From: Prochlorococcus sp. AG-402-M15
GTDB lineage: Bacteria > Cyanobacteriota > Cyanobacteriia > PCC-6307 > Cyanobiaceae
Reading direction: 5' to 3'
Length of the DNA stretch: 64,000 nt
NCBI GenBank assembly: GCA_003216615.1
Contig: QCIP01000003.1
Span: 62,001-126,000, forward strand
A program made the position numbers and the translations under genes. Numbering within the stretch: position 1 is the stretch's first letter; each line of letters opens with the position of its first letter. Of the stretch, positions 9,862-18,904 are shown piece by piece. The notes beneath the pieces were generated by a model. It had not been told where the DNA came from, searched no databases, and saw only the letters and a list, made by a program, of their open reading frames with translations.

Positions 9862-11139
9862 CTAAGAAGTTTTTATGAAATCTGACCCAAAATATGGAAC
9901 TAAAGCATCTGGAATTTTAACGCTCCCATCTGCTTGTTGACCATTTTCAATAATTGCAGCCATTGTTCTTCCTATCGCTAAACCACTCCCGTTTAGGGTG
10001 TGTAAATATTTATTTTTTTTATCAATTTTTGTTCTTATTGATGATCTGCGTGCCTGAAAGTCTAAACAATTGCTGCAGCTTGAAATTTCTCTATAACTTT
10101 TACTACTAGGTAGCCAGACTTCAAGATCAAAAGTTCTGCTAGAAGAGAATCCTAAATCTCCGGTACAAATATCTACTAACCTATAAGGAAGGTTGAGCTT
10201 TTTTAGAATGCTTTCTGCATCAGCAGTAATATTTTTATGTGCTTCTAAGGACTTATTTGGATCACTAAACCAATAAAGCTCTACTTTATTAAATTGATGA
10301 AGTCTTATTAAACCTTTAGTGTCTCTTCCATAACTTCCAGCTTCTCTTCTAAAACATGGGCTATATGCAACATACTTAATAGGTAATAGCTCAAAATCAA
10401 TTATCTGATTTCTATGAAAAGCAGTTAGTGGAACTTCAGCTGTTGGGGAAAGCCATAAATCATCATTGGAACACTTAAAACTTTCATTAGAAAATTTAGG
10501 CAATTGACCAGATCCTTGAAGGCTCTCAGAATTAACTAGAGCTGGAGGAATTAACTCCAAATAACCATTTTTTGTATGTACGTCGAGCATAAAATTAATC
10601 AAGGCTCTTTCTAATCTGGCTCCATTTCCAATAAGGGTAATAAAACGACTTTTTGATATTTTTGTTGATTTTAAAGAGTCAAAAAGATTGAGACTTTCTC
10701 CTAATTCCCAATGAGATTTAAGATTATCTTTTTTTACAGGATCTCCCCAAGTTTTGATTTGCACATTATCATTTTCGTCTTTCCCTATAGGCGTATCTTT
10801 ACTAGGGGGATTAGGGAGACTTGATATCTCATTATGTATTTGGTTATCTAATGTTCTTTTTTTCTCTTCAAATTCAGAAATTTGAGTTCTATATTTGTTA
10901 CCTTTATTCTTTAATTCATTTAGTTCTACAGACTTATGGTTTTGAGATTTGTTAATTTCTTGACCAATTAATTTACTTAATTTTTTACTTTCAGATTGGA
11001 GGCTTGATATTTTTATATCAATATCTTTTTTCTCAATAGTTAATTTATGAATAGGATCAATATTAAAAACTTTTCCTCTCAGGGATAAACTTTTTTCAAC
11101 GGATGTTGGATTTTCTCTTATTAATTTTTGATCTAACAC
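9862..11139 (-). CDS. serS: Seryl-tRNA synthetase
   Basis: This class II aminoacyl-tRNA synthetase charges tRNA-Ser; one such tRNA, Ser(CGA), is in this window. The 425-aa protein has an N-terminal coiled-coil arm (about 30-110) that contacts the long variable arm of tRNA-Ser. Class II motif 2 is [25 protein letters not shown] and motif 3 is [17 protein letters not shown]. Length and domain order are normal. It sits immediately upstream of rseP on the same strand. Confidence 0.98.
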   Translation of the reverse strand: MLDQKLIRENPTSVEKSLSLRGKVFNIDPIHKLTIEKKDIDIKISSLQSESKKLSKLIGQEINKSQNHKSVELNELKNKGNKYRTQISEFEEKKRTLDNQIHNEISSLPNPPSKDTPIGKDENDNVQIKTWGDPVKKDNLKSHWELGESLNLFDSLKSTKISKSRFITLIGNGARLERALINFMLDVHTKNGYLELIPPALVNSESLQGSGQLPKFSNESFKCSNDDLWLSPTAEVPLTAFHRNQIIDFELLPIKYVAYSPCFRREAGSYGRDTKGLIRLHQFNKVELYWFSDPNKSLEAHKNITADAESILKKLNLPYRLVDICTGDLGFSSSRTFDLEVWLPSSKSYREISSCSNCLDFQARRSSIRTKIDKKNKYLHTLNGSGLAIGRTMAAIIENGQQADGSVKIPDALVPYFGSDFIKTS

Positions 11140-11265
11140 TCTTTTTTTTTTAAATACTTTAATAAGATAGTTAATCTTAATTAATTATTTAGGTTTTTTT
11201 GATGAAAAATTAATTTAATTAATGATTCCTAACTATTGAAACCATTTTAATTTCTTGAATAATAA

Positions 11266-12732
11266 TTAGGATGCAGAGCGAGCTCTACCTGTAGATGACC
11301 ATTCTTTTAATAAATCAATTTGCTCTTTAGCCGTTCTTGATAGAGGTACTAATTCAGAAACAGCCTTAATTAAATCTTTCTCCATCAATTCTCTATTTTC
11401 AGAGAATGAGATATGCATTCCTTCTATTACAGCTTGTTCCAGTTCTGCGCCAGAGAATCCATCTGTTCTGTCAATTATGGTGGAAAGAGGGAAATTGAAG
11501 TTAGGTCTTCTTTTTTTTAGGTGCAAATCAAGAATGCTTAATCTTTCATTAGAATTAGGCAAATCAAGAAAAAATATCTCATCAAATCTGCCTTTCCTTA
11601 ATAATTCTGGAGGAAGCTTATCTATTGCGTTAGCGGTGGCAATTACAAATACGGCGGATTCTTTTTCAGCCATCCAAGTAAGCAAACTTGCTAAAACCCT
11701 TTGACTAGTGCCTCCATCACTTCTAGCATCGCCCCCAAAGCCTTTATCAATTTCATCTATCCAAAGAATACAAGGTGACATTGCCTCAGCTCTCGATATT
11801 GTTTCTCTTGTTCTTGCCTCACTTGAACCAACAAGGCTAGAAAATAGTCTTCCCACATCTAATCTAAGAAGCGGCATCGACCAACTTTTAGAAATTGATT
11901 TTGCAGTAAGTGATTTCCCTGTTCCTTGAGCACCTACAAGTAAGACTCCTTTTGGGATAGGTAGTCCGTAGTCTCTAGCTTTTTTTGAGAATGCTCTATA
12001 TCTTTGATTAAGCCAAACTTTTAAAACATTTAAACCTCCAATATCATCTTGACTTGATTTAGTTTCAAAAAATTCTAATATTTCACTTCTAGCGATTACT
12101 TGTTTTTTCTCTTTAATAATATCTTTAATATCTTCTTTACTTATTCTCCCTCTTTGAGCAAGTGCTTTTGCAGTAACTTGCTTTACTTTTATTTCACTTA
12201 ATCCACTTGAAGCAATAGAAAGTTCATTTAAGTCTTTTTCATCAAGATTTGAATTAGTGTTAATAGAAATTTTTTTTATTAGATTTTTTAATTCTTTTTG
12301 ATCAGGCAAAGGTAAGTTTAATATTGCCATTAATTCATCAAGCTCTTCAGATGAAGGAAATAGATGAGAACTAATAATTAAATTATGACTAGTTTCCTTA
12401 AGAGCAGATGATAGTTCTTTAATAGTTCTATTAATTGATGGATCATCATAAAATTTATGAAAATCTTTAACTAATAATATTGTCGACGCCTCAGAACTTT
12501 GTTCTTTAAGCCAATTAAGTACTCCTAAGGGGTTGTTAGAAAATTTTCCATTTTCATTCACTAATCCTTTAATACCTGATACACAATCCCAGCAAACATA
12601 TCTTTTAGTATTTAATCTTTCACATGTAATTTTAAGTATTTTTTCTAATCTTTCCTCTTCTTTAGTCCTGATCCAAATTAATGTAGTTCTTGATTTAATA
12701 AGTAATTCTAAATTTTTACACCAAGAATTCAT
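11266..12732 (-). CDS. ycf46: AAA+ ATPase, Ycf46-like
   Basis: The 488-aa protein has an N-terminal domain (about 1-230) of the Ycf46 type and one C-terminal AAA module. Walker A is GAQGTGKS, Walker B is CILWIDEIDKGF, and the downstream RKGRFDEIFFLDLP segment contains the arginine finger. There is no transmembrane helix and no HEXXH, so it is not FtsH. Ycf46 is conserved in cyanobacteria and plastids and has been linked to the inorganic-carbon or photosynthetic response, but its mechanism is unknown. It follows yidC on the same strand with 15 bp between them. Confidence 0.85.
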   Translation of the reverse strand: MNSWCKNLELLIKSRTTLIWIRTKEEERLEKILKITCERLNTKRYVCWDCVSGIKGLVNENGKFSNNPLGVLNWLKEQSSEASTILLVKDFHKFYDDPSINRTIKELSSALKETSHNLIISSHLFPSSEELDELMAILNLPLPDQKELKNLIKKISINTNSNLDEKDLNELSIASSGLSEIKVKQVTAKALAQRGRISKEDIKDIIKEKKQVIARSEILEFFETKSSQDDIGGLNVLKVWLNQRYRAFSKKARDYGLPIPKGVLLVGAQGTGKSLTAKSISKSWSMPLLRLDVGRLFSSLVGSSEARTRETISRAEAMSPCILWIDEIDKGFGGDARSDGGTSQRVLASLLTWMAEKESAVFVIATANAIDKLPPELLRKGRFDEIFFLDLPNSNERLSILDLHLKKRRPNFNFPLSTIIDRTDGFSGAELEQAVIEGMHISFSENRELMEKDLIKAVSELVPLSRTAKEQIDLLKEWSSTGRARSAS

Positions 12733-12747
12733 TCTTTTTAATAAGGG

Positions 12748-13890
12748 TTATTTTTTACTATTTGGTTCAAAAGGTAATCTTTTATCTGAAATCGTTGTAG
12801 CAGAGGTTGTAATTACTTCATTTTTGTCCAATAATTGTTGATCCAAAATTTTCTGCAGATTCTCAGGAAGTGCTTCTTTGTTAAGAAGAAAAGTCTGAAA
12901 TGCCTGGAATATATTGGCAACCACCATGTAAAGTAAGACTCCTGCTGGTAGTGGGAAAAACAAAAACATACCAGTTATCATGACTGGTGTAATTTTGTTA
13001 GCTGTTGATTGCTGTGGATTTGCAGGCATCCCCTGGCTAGACAAAACTTGAGAGAGAAGTAAGGTTAATCCGAAGGCACCAACTAGTGCAGCAATATCCC
13101 AATTAATAGCCCCATCTACATAAAAACCAACTTGACCAAGAGCTTTAATAAAAAGAAAACCACTTTTAGCAGCTAAACCAGGTATTTTTGCTTCAATTGT
13201 TGCATCCCCTGGTTTAATTGCAGTTACTGTACCGTCTTGGGAAACTTTTAGATTTTCGCCCCCTTTTGAAACAGACCAAGTAGGAAGAAATTTGGATCCA
13301 TTATCATATTTTGATAAAACTTCAGAATAGCTATTGCCATTTGTTGTTTGCAAATTTATTTTGATTGATTCTTCTGTTCCTAATTTTGTTCCATTTGGGA
13401 TGGTAGCAATTACAGGAAAATGTGATTTTTCTGTAATGAATATGGAATGTCTTGGCGATTTAAAAGGTTTTGGATCAATAGCTGCAATTTGATCTTGGGG
13501 TACGACCTTGAGATTTATATTATAAGGAACATCAGCAAATGGAGAACCTCTTAAGGTTGCAAATAATGCAAATAAAACGGGCATTTGTACAATCAATGGA
13601 AGGCAACCAGCGAGAGGACTGCCAAATTCATTCATTAATTTTCCTAATTCTTCTTGCTGTTTCTTTGGATCGCCAGAAAACTTAGATTTTATTTCTGCTT
13701 GCCTTTTTTGCATTACTGGTTGGGCAATCTTCATCCTTCTTGCACTTCTAATAGAACCGGCGCTTAATGGGAAAAGCGCAATTCTAATCACCACCGTTAA
13801 TGCAACAATTGCTAAACCATAACTAGGTACCAAACCGTAGAAAAAATCTAGAATCGGGATAAGTAGTTTTTCAGAAATGAACCCTATCAC
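12748..13890 (-). CDS. yidC: Membrane protein insertase YidC/Oxa1 (Alb3)
   Basis: YidC inserts membrane proteins, including photosystem subunits, into plasma and thylakoid membranes. The 380-aa protein has the Oxa1 core: a first helix near the N-terminus, the basic coiled-coil loop [24 protein letters not shown], then [20 protein letters not shown], and later helices with [20 protein letters not shown]-type sequence. A periplasmic insertion (about 120-245) includes a bacterial Ig-like stretch ([17 protein letters not shown]), as in other cyanobacterial YidC proteins. The neighbours rpmH, rnpA and a PH-domain gene give the classic order. Confidence 0.96.
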   Translation of the reverse strand: MIGFISEKLLIPILDFFYGLVPSYGLAIVALTVVIRIALFPLSAGSIRSARRMKIAQPVMQKRQAEIKSKFSGDPKKQQEELGKLMNEFGSPLAGCLPLIVQMPVLFALFATLRGSPFADVPYNINLKVVPQDQIAAIDPKPFKSPRHSIFITEKSHFPVIATIPNGTKLGTEESIKINLQTTNGNSYSEVLSKYDNGSKFLPTWSVSKGGENLKVSQDGTVTAIKPGDATIEAKIPGLAAKSGFLFIKALGQVGFYVDGAINWDIAALVGAFGLTLLLSQVLSSQGMPANPQQSTANKITPVMITGMFLFFPLPAGVLLYMVVANIFQAFQTFLLNKEALPENLQKILDQQLLDKNEVITTSATTISDKRLPFEPNSKK

Positions 13891-13962
13891 GATATTAAAA
13901 AGAGTGAGATTTTACTAGACATTTTATTTTACAGGAAAAAAAGGTTTTTGTAATTAATTTAT

Positions 13963-14376
13963 TTAGGATTTAGTAGCAAATCCTTTTACTTCGTTCAAAT
14001 CTGGAATTTGTGATCTTTTATTTATATTTTCTTCTATAAATTTTTGTTTTTCTCTGAAAAGAGGTAATGATTTCATTTCAACCTTTGATCCGTCATTAAG
14101 AATAAGAACCATGTCACCATATGATCCAAATCCTCTTGGAATAGATCTAATTTCTTCAATATTATTCAATGAAACTTGTGTTTTATTTTTGCCAAACCAA
14201 CCACCATCTATTGTGATTTTTTTGTTTGAGATTTTATATCTCAACCACAAAGCTCTTACTACGGCGGCAAAGGTAAATGGCAAACCAAGAATTGTTATGC
14301 CTGCTATTAGATTTATTATTAAATCACTTTTTGCAGGACCACCTTCGTAAAAGATTTCTTCATTCATGTTAATCAT
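13963..14376 (-). CDS. PH-domain membrane protein of the rnpA-yidC cluster
   Basis: The 137-aa protein has two hydrophobic segments near the N-terminus (about 18-45) followed by a bacterial PH-like domain (KITIDGGWFGKNKTQVSLNNIEEIRSI). It overlaps rnpA by 4 bp (ATGA), so translation is probably coupled. Its place between rnpA and yidC is conserved in cyanobacteria, which suggests a link to membrane-protein insertion, but no biochemical role is established that I know of. Confidence 0.8.
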   Translation of the reverse strand: MINMNEEIFYEGGPAKSDLIINLIAGITILGLPFTFAAVVRALWLRYKISNKKITIDGGWFGKNKTQVSLNNIEEIRSIPRGFGSYGDMVLILNDGSKVEMKSLPLFREKQKFIEENINKRSQIPDLNEVKGFATKS

Positions 14377-14759
14377 TTAATTAAACTAGATTTAGACATT
14401 AAGTTTTGAAATTCCTCCAAAAGTCCTTTTTTATCATTGCAGAAATTCCCAATTCTAAGGTTAACAAGTAACCAATAAGGTTTGTGGCTATTAATTTTTT
14501 GAATGTTTGTTAATAACCACTCTTGCAGAATTCTTCTTATTTTATTTCTTTCTACAGCTTTCTTTGAGACTTTTTTGCTAATTGAAATTGCAACCCTAAA
14601 ATTGTCTGAAGTATTTGAGAGTTTATGGGATAGAAGAAGTTCTGGATTTGACCTTGCAACCTTTAAAGTCATTAGATTGCCATGATACTTTACAGAATTT
14701 TTATGAATATATTCAAAAGTTCTATGACCTTGTAAACGCATATTTTTTGGTAAGGCCAT
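14373..14759 (-). CDS. rnpA: Ribonuclease P protein component
   Basis: RnpA is the protein subunit that binds RNase P RNA and pre-tRNA leaders. The 128-aa basic protein contains the family signature VAISISKKVSKKAVERNKIRRILQEWL (around 65-92), equivalent to the RNR motif region, and starts MALPKNMRLQGHRTFEYI. It lies just downstream of rpmH and overlaps the PH-domain gene by 4 bp, matching the conserved rpmH-rnpA-yidC organisation. Confidence 0.96.
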   Translation of the reverse strand: MALPKNMRLQGHRTFEYIHKNSVKYHGNLMTLKVARSNPELLLSHKLSNTSDNFRVAISISKKVSKKAVERNKIRRILQEWLLTNIQKINSHKPYWLLVNLRIGNFCNDKKGLLEEFQNLMSKSSLIK

Positions 14760-14772
14760 TTTAAATTTTGCG

Positions 14773-14910
14773 TTATACAGCTATTCTCTCTCTACCTTTT
14801 TGTCTTCTGCTTTTAATAACCCTTCTACCAGTATGAGAACGCATTCTCACTCTAAAACCAGATACACGTTTTCTTTTTCTGGAAGTTCCGCCAAAAGTTC
14901 TTTTAGTCAT
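14773..14910 (-). CDS. rpmH: 50S ribosomal protein L34
   Basis: This gene is too short for the ORF track. The reverse complement encodes 45 aa beginning [20 protein letters not shown] and ending KGRERIAV, the highly basic L34 sequence with the conserved [13 protein letters not shown] core. It is the first gene of the rpmH-rnpA-PH-yidC cluster. The 13-bp gap to rnpA supports one transcript. Confidence 0.97.
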
Positions 14911-14940
14911 TTTTTTAATTACCCATAGTTAATTTATCAT

Positions 14941-15519
14941 TTAATCGATCACAATAGTCCAGCTTCCTAAATAACTTGAAACTGATTTCCCTTTAGGTTG
15001 CCCATATGAATGGAATTGATATAGCCCTGATCTATTTGGGTTATTGACTTTTAAGACAATTGCATAACTCTCTTTATTTGTGGGAATGGGGCTATAGGGG
15101 TATATGTTTAAAGAACGCAAGGATGATTCATCGGTCTTAATTTCAATATCAGCTGGAATATCCTCTAGACATTTAGTTCGAGTTTGAAAACCGCCAATTT
15201 TTACCTTACAAAAACTTATTTTTTCATTATTTAGAGTTGATTTAAAGCTTTTAGGGATGGCAAGTTTTATTTTTAAGAGTTCAGAATTTCTATCAGCAGG
15301 TCTTAAGAATAAATAAATTTTATTTCTAAATCTTCTCTTATTTTCTTTCTGAAACCACTTTAATCTTCTGAAACCAGAATTTTGATCCCATTGAAATTCT
15401 AATCCTGCTTTAACATCTTGGAAATTATTAATAAATGGAGTTGAAACTAAAATCGTTGGGATGAGAAATAATCTTAAAATTTTAAAATTAAAAGCAAGTT
15501 TCTTTGTTGTTTTTAACAT
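14941..15519 (-). CDS. Secreted DUF2808 family protein
   Basis: The 192-aa protein has an N-terminal signal-like segment (FKILRLFLIPTILVSTPF, about 12-30) after a basic start, then a globular domain with LFLRPADRNSELLKIKLAIP and IYPYSPIPTNKESYAIVLKVNNPNRSGLYQFH. These segments match DUF2808, a family of predicted periplasmic cyanobacterial proteins of unknown function. The C-terminal GSWTIVID is also typical. It lies between aroH and rpmH on the same strand but is probably unrelated in function. Confidence 0.75.
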   Translation of the reverse strand: MLKTTKKLAFNFKILRLFLIPTILVSTPFINNFQDVKAGLEFQWDQNSGFRRLKWFQKENKRRFRNKIYLFLRPADRNSELLKIKLAIPKSFKSTLNNEKISFCKVKIGGFQTRTKCLEDIPADIEIKTDESSLRSLNIYPYSPIPTNKESYAIVLKVNNPNRSGLYQFHSYGQPKGKSVSSYLGSWTIVID

Positions 15520-15590
15520 AGAGGAAATAAATTTTTAAAGAATTAATTCGGGCGATTCAAATTTAAAGTAAAAAATTGTTTTTTTTAAGA

Positions 15591-15962
15591 TTAACATCTA
15601 TCTGTCCTTAATTTTGCAGCGCCTCTTAAATAAGGATGCCTTATGGGATTATTGGGCGATAATAAAACTTGAGCCATTATTCTTATACAAAAATTAACAT
15701 CATTAGATACATGCATTTGTTGGCAGTCTAAAAATGCTACTGAATCAAGTCCATTACATTTTCTCGCAATTGAAGCAGGGAAACATGCATCCAAATCTTT
15801 TGTTGTGGTAAATGTAATGGACAGTAAGTTCGTCTTATTAAGATTATTGCGTGAAATTAATTCATCAATTAACTCTACTACCGCATCTTCTATTTCCTCA
15901 ACAGAATTTCCAGATGCTGTTGTAGCTCCTCGAATAAATTTAATTTTATAATCATCTTTCAT
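15591..15962 (-). CDS. aroH: Chorismate mutase, AroH type
   Basis: The 123-aa protein matches the trimeric AroH fold that converts chorismate to prephenate for Phe and Tyr synthesis. It starts FIRGATTASGNSVEEIEDAV (the conserved Arg of the RGAT motif), has DACFPASIARK in the middle and FLDCQQMHV near residue 78-86 containing active-site positions, and ends with LRGAAKLRTDR. Length is normal for the class. It is 17 bp downstream of the sppA stop on the same strand. Confidence 0.9.
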   Translation of the reverse strand: MKDDYKIKFIRGATTASGNSVEEIEDAVVELIDELISRNNLNKTNLLSITFTTTKDLDACFPASIARKCNGLDSVAFLDCQQMHVSNDVNFCIRIMAQVLLSPNNPIRHPYLRGAAKLRTDRC

Positions 15963-15979
15963 TTTTTTTATCTAATTTT

Positions 15980-16789
15980 TTAGGGCTTATATAACCAAAG
16001 TATTTTATTAGATGAATCAATCTCAAAAAAGATATTATTCATAACTCTTTCAATTATTTTACTTCCTGGAATTAGTCCAAGTATTTTCTTTTTTTTCTTC
16101 CCAAATGTTAAGGGTTGAACTTTAGGATCAATGTTAACCATTTCTGCGGCAAGTTGCCTTGCTACAAATTCATCACCAACTTCATCAACAAGTCCTAATT
16201 CTTTTGCTTGACTTCCAGTGAAAATTCTTCCATCGGCAAATTTTCTTACTTCTTCAACAGGTAAATTTCTTCCTTCAGCAACTGCTTCAGTAAATTGTTT
16301 ATAGCTTTCATCTATAAGTCCTTGAAGTAGTTGTCTCCCTTCATCACTTAAAGGTTTATCAGGAGAAAGAATATCTTTAAATATGCCGCTTTTGACAGTT
16401 TCGAATTTTATTCCAATTTTATCTAACAATTCAGATAAATTATTTCCCCTTATAATTACACCAATGGATCCTGTAATTGTGCCTGGATTCGCAACTATTT
16501 TGTCAGATGCAACACCAATGTAAACACCTCCAGATGCTGATATATTCCCAAAACTAGCAATGACTTTACATCCACTATCTTTTAGTCTTTTAATAGCAGA
16601 GAATATTTCTTGGCTGTCTCCAACGGTACCTCCTGGCGAATCAATTCTCACGATTAAAGCAGGAAATTCTCTATCCTCAATTTGTTTAAGAGCTTTAAGA
16701 ACTGAAACTCTTGTTGAACTTGTAATTGGCTCATCAATTACGATACGAGCCATTCTTTTTTTTGACTTTCGTCTAAAAGGCCAAATCAT
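15980..16789 (-). CDS. sppA: Signal peptide peptidase SppA, short form
   Basis: This is a membrane-anchored serine peptidase that degrades leftover signal peptides. The ORF track extends to 16912, but the first plausible start is the internal ATG giving MIWPFRRKSKKRMARIVIDEP (269 aa). The longer version would cross the start of the divergent permease gene. Catalytic residues are likely the Ser in GNISASGGVYIG and the Lys in SGIFKDILSPDK. It is the single-domain form, like Bacillus SppA. It lacks an obvious long N-terminal helix, so how it attaches to the membrane is unclear. Confidence 0.88.
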   Translation of the reverse strand: MIWPFRRKSKKRMARIVIDEPITSSTRVSVLKALKQIEDREFPALIVRIDSPGGTVGDSQEIFSAIKRLKDSGCKVIASFGNISASGGVYIGVASDKIVANPGTITGSIGVIIRGNNLSELLDKIGIKFETVKSGIFKDILSPDKPLSDEGRQLLQGLIDESYKQFTEAVAEGRNLPVEEVRKFADGRIFTGSQAKELGLVDEVGDEFVARQLAAEMVNIDPKVQPLTFGKKKKKILGLIPGSKIIERVMNNIFFEIDSSNKILWLYKP

Positions 16790-16841
16790 TCTTTTAAGGT
16801 AAATACATAAAACTACTTTAAAAAGATTATCAGCAGACCTA

Positions 16842-17783
16842 ATGAATTCAATCCTAAATTGGTTTTTAATGATACTCCCTTTTGCACTTTGGGGAACTTC
16901 AATGGCAGCCATGACTCCCTTAGTAACTAGTGCTGGACCAGAGTTTGTGGCATCTCTAAGGTTACTCCCTGCAGGAATTCTTGTTCTAATTACAACATAT
17001 TTATTTAAAAGAGATCTGAAAATTTATAGGTGCGATCTGAAGTGGTTTTTGGCTTTTACACTTATAGACGCAACTTTTTTTCAGTTGTTTTTAACTTATG
17101 GCATTGAAAAAACTGGAGCAGGTCTAGGCTCTGTATTGATTGATTCTCAGCCTCTTTTGGTGGCTATTTTAGCAAGGGCAATTTTTGGAAATTTAATTAA
17201 TCCAATAGGATGGTTAGGGTTGCTTTTTGGCTTAGGAGGAATAGTATTCTTAGGTGTTCCCCAAGAATTTCTGGGAAATTGGTGGTTAATGTCTGATAAG
17301 GCAATAAATGATGTATCTTTTAACTTTGGAGAGCTCTGGATGCTTGCAGCTTCGCTAGCTATGGCACTAGGAACAATTTTAATTAGATTCACCTGTACTA
17401 AAAGTGATCCAGTTGCAGTAACGGGATGGCATATGGTATTGGGAAGTATACCCTTGATTACTAAGCACTGCTTACAATCAAATTTTCGAATAATCCCAGA
17501 TTGGTCAATATTGGATTGGGGACTAATGTCATTTGCAAGTATTTTCGGAGGAGCTATAGCTTATGGATTGTTTTTCTACTTTGCCAATAATAAAGAAATA
17601 ACTGGATTTAGTACTCTTGCATTTCTAACTCCGGTATTTGCTCTTCTCAGTGGAGGTGTTTGGTTAGATGAAAGACTTACTATTGTTCAATGGATAGGGG
17701 TAGTTTTTGTTCTTATTTCGGTATTTTTTGTTAGCCAGAGGAGGTCTCTATGGGAAGATAAATTTACTGATAATACTATTTAG
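16842..17783 (+). CDS. EamA/DMT-family permease
   Basis: The 313-aa protein has ten predicted hydrophobic segments arranged as two EamA repeats, typical of drug/metabolite transporter family permeases. The N-terminal repeat contains PFALWGTSMAAMTPL and FVASLRLLPAGILV; the C-terminal repeat contains STLAFLTPVFALLSGGVWLDERLT. The substrate cannot be read from sequence; members move amino acids, nucleobases or other small metabolites. It is divergent from sppA and is followed 29 bp later by a glycosyltransferase gene. Confidence 0.9.
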   Translation: MNSILNWFLMILPFALWGTSMAAMTPLVTSAGPEFVASLRLLPAGILVLITTYLFKRDLKIYRCDLKWFLAFTLIDATFFQLFLTYGIEKTGAGLGSVLIDSQPLLVAILARAIFGNLINPIGWLGLLFGLGGIVFLGVPQEFLGNWWLMSDKAINDVSFNFGELWMLAASLAMALGTILIRFTCTKSDPVAVTGWHMVLGSIPLITKHCLQSNFRIIPDWSILDWGLMSFASIFGGAIAYGLFFYFANNKEITGFSTLAFLTPVFALLSGGVWLDERLTIVQWIGVVFVLISVFFVSQRRSLWEDKFTDNTI

Positions 17784-17812
17784 TTAGTTTCTTAGTGCAA
17801 AAAGTCTAAATA

Positions 17813-18898
17813 ATGCGAATAGTTTTGATTAGTACTCCAATTGGTTTCCTTGGGAGCGGCAAAGGTGGAGGAGTTGAATTAACTTTAAACTCCTTAGTTT
17901 CGGGATTGCTTTCTTTAGGACACTCTGTTGAGGTAATAGCTCCTAAAAATTCTAAATTATATGATAGTAATGAAAAAGTAAAATTACATTTTGTAGAAGG
18001 TGAAGATCAAATTAGTTGGCAGCATCAAAATTACAATTCTCCAGTAAGTATCCCAGATAATTCCCTTATAGCAGGGATGCTAGAAAAGGGATTAGAGATG
18101 GCTAAAAATGGAGATGTATTATTAAACATGTCTTATGATTGGTTGCCTATTTGGATGACAATAAATGTAGAGATACCTATTGCGCATATTATTAGCATGG
18201 GCTCTGAGAGTTCAATAATTAGTAATTTAATCTCAAAGGTATATAGTAAATATCCATATAATTTTGCTTTTCATTCAAAAATACAAGCTGATGATTATCC
18301 ATTTATAGAAAAACCAATAATTATTGGTAATGGTTTTAAATTAGATAATTATACTTTTCAAGATTCAGTAAAGGGACCCTTGGCGTGGGTTGGGAGAGTG
18401 GCACCGGAGAAAGGTTTAGAGGATGCTGTTTATGTCGCAAATGAACTTGGCGAAAAACTAAAAGTCTGGGGAGTTAAAGAGGATGAGAAATATGCCTCAG
18501 AGGTAGAACAGTCTTTCCCTCAAGGAACTATAGATTGGATGGGTTTTTTCTCAACCCATGAATTACAAAAAGAACTTGGTAAATGTAGGGTGTTGCTAAA
18601 TACACCGAAATGGAATGAGGCATATGGGAATGTAGTTGTTGAAGCTTTAGCCTGTGGTGTTCCAGTCATTGCTTATAAAAGGGGAGGACCTGGTGAAATT
18701 ATTCAGCATGGGCAAACGGGATATCTTGTTGATCCCGATGATAAAAAAAATATGCTTTACTATGTAGAAATAATTGAAAAAATAAATCGTAAGAAATGTA
18801 GAGAATGGGTAGAAAAAAATGCCTCCACAGATATATTTGCTAACAAGGTAGTGAACTGGCTTAATGAGCTAATGAACGAATATAAACAAAATAATTAA
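17813..18898 (+). CDS. Glycosyltransferase family 4
   Basis: This is a GT-B fold retaining glycosyltransferase (361 aa). The N-terminal domain has GSGKGGGVELTLNSLVSGL, typical of the acceptor domain. The C-terminal domain has WVGRVAPEKGLEDAVYVANEL and EAYGNVVVEALACGVPVIAYKRGGPGEII, the GT4 nucleotide-sugar motif with the conserved E-x7-E. Donor and acceptor are unknown; surface glycan or glycolipid synthesis is likely. It precedes a GT39-type membrane glycosyltransferase with a 6-bp gap, so the two probably act together or are co-expressed. Confidence 0.88.
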   Translation: MRIVLISTPIGFLGSGKGGGVELTLNSLVSGLLSLGHSVEVIAPKNSKLYDSNEKVKLHFVEGEDQISWQHQNYNSPVSIPDNSLIAGMLEKGLEMAKNGDVLLNMSYDWLPIWMTINVEIPIAHIISMGSESSIISNLISKVYSKYPYNFAFHSKIQADDYPFIEKPIIIGNGFKLDNYTFQDSVKGPLAWVGRVAPEKGLEDAVYVANELGEKLKVWGVKEDEKYASEVEQSFPQGTIDWMGFFSTHELQKELGKCRVLLNTPKWNEAYGNVVVEALACGVPVIAYKRGGPGEIIQHGQTGYLVDPDDKKNMLYYVEIIEKINRKKCREWVEKNASTDIFANKVVNWLNELMNEYKQNN

Positions 18899-18904
18899 TA
18901 TTAA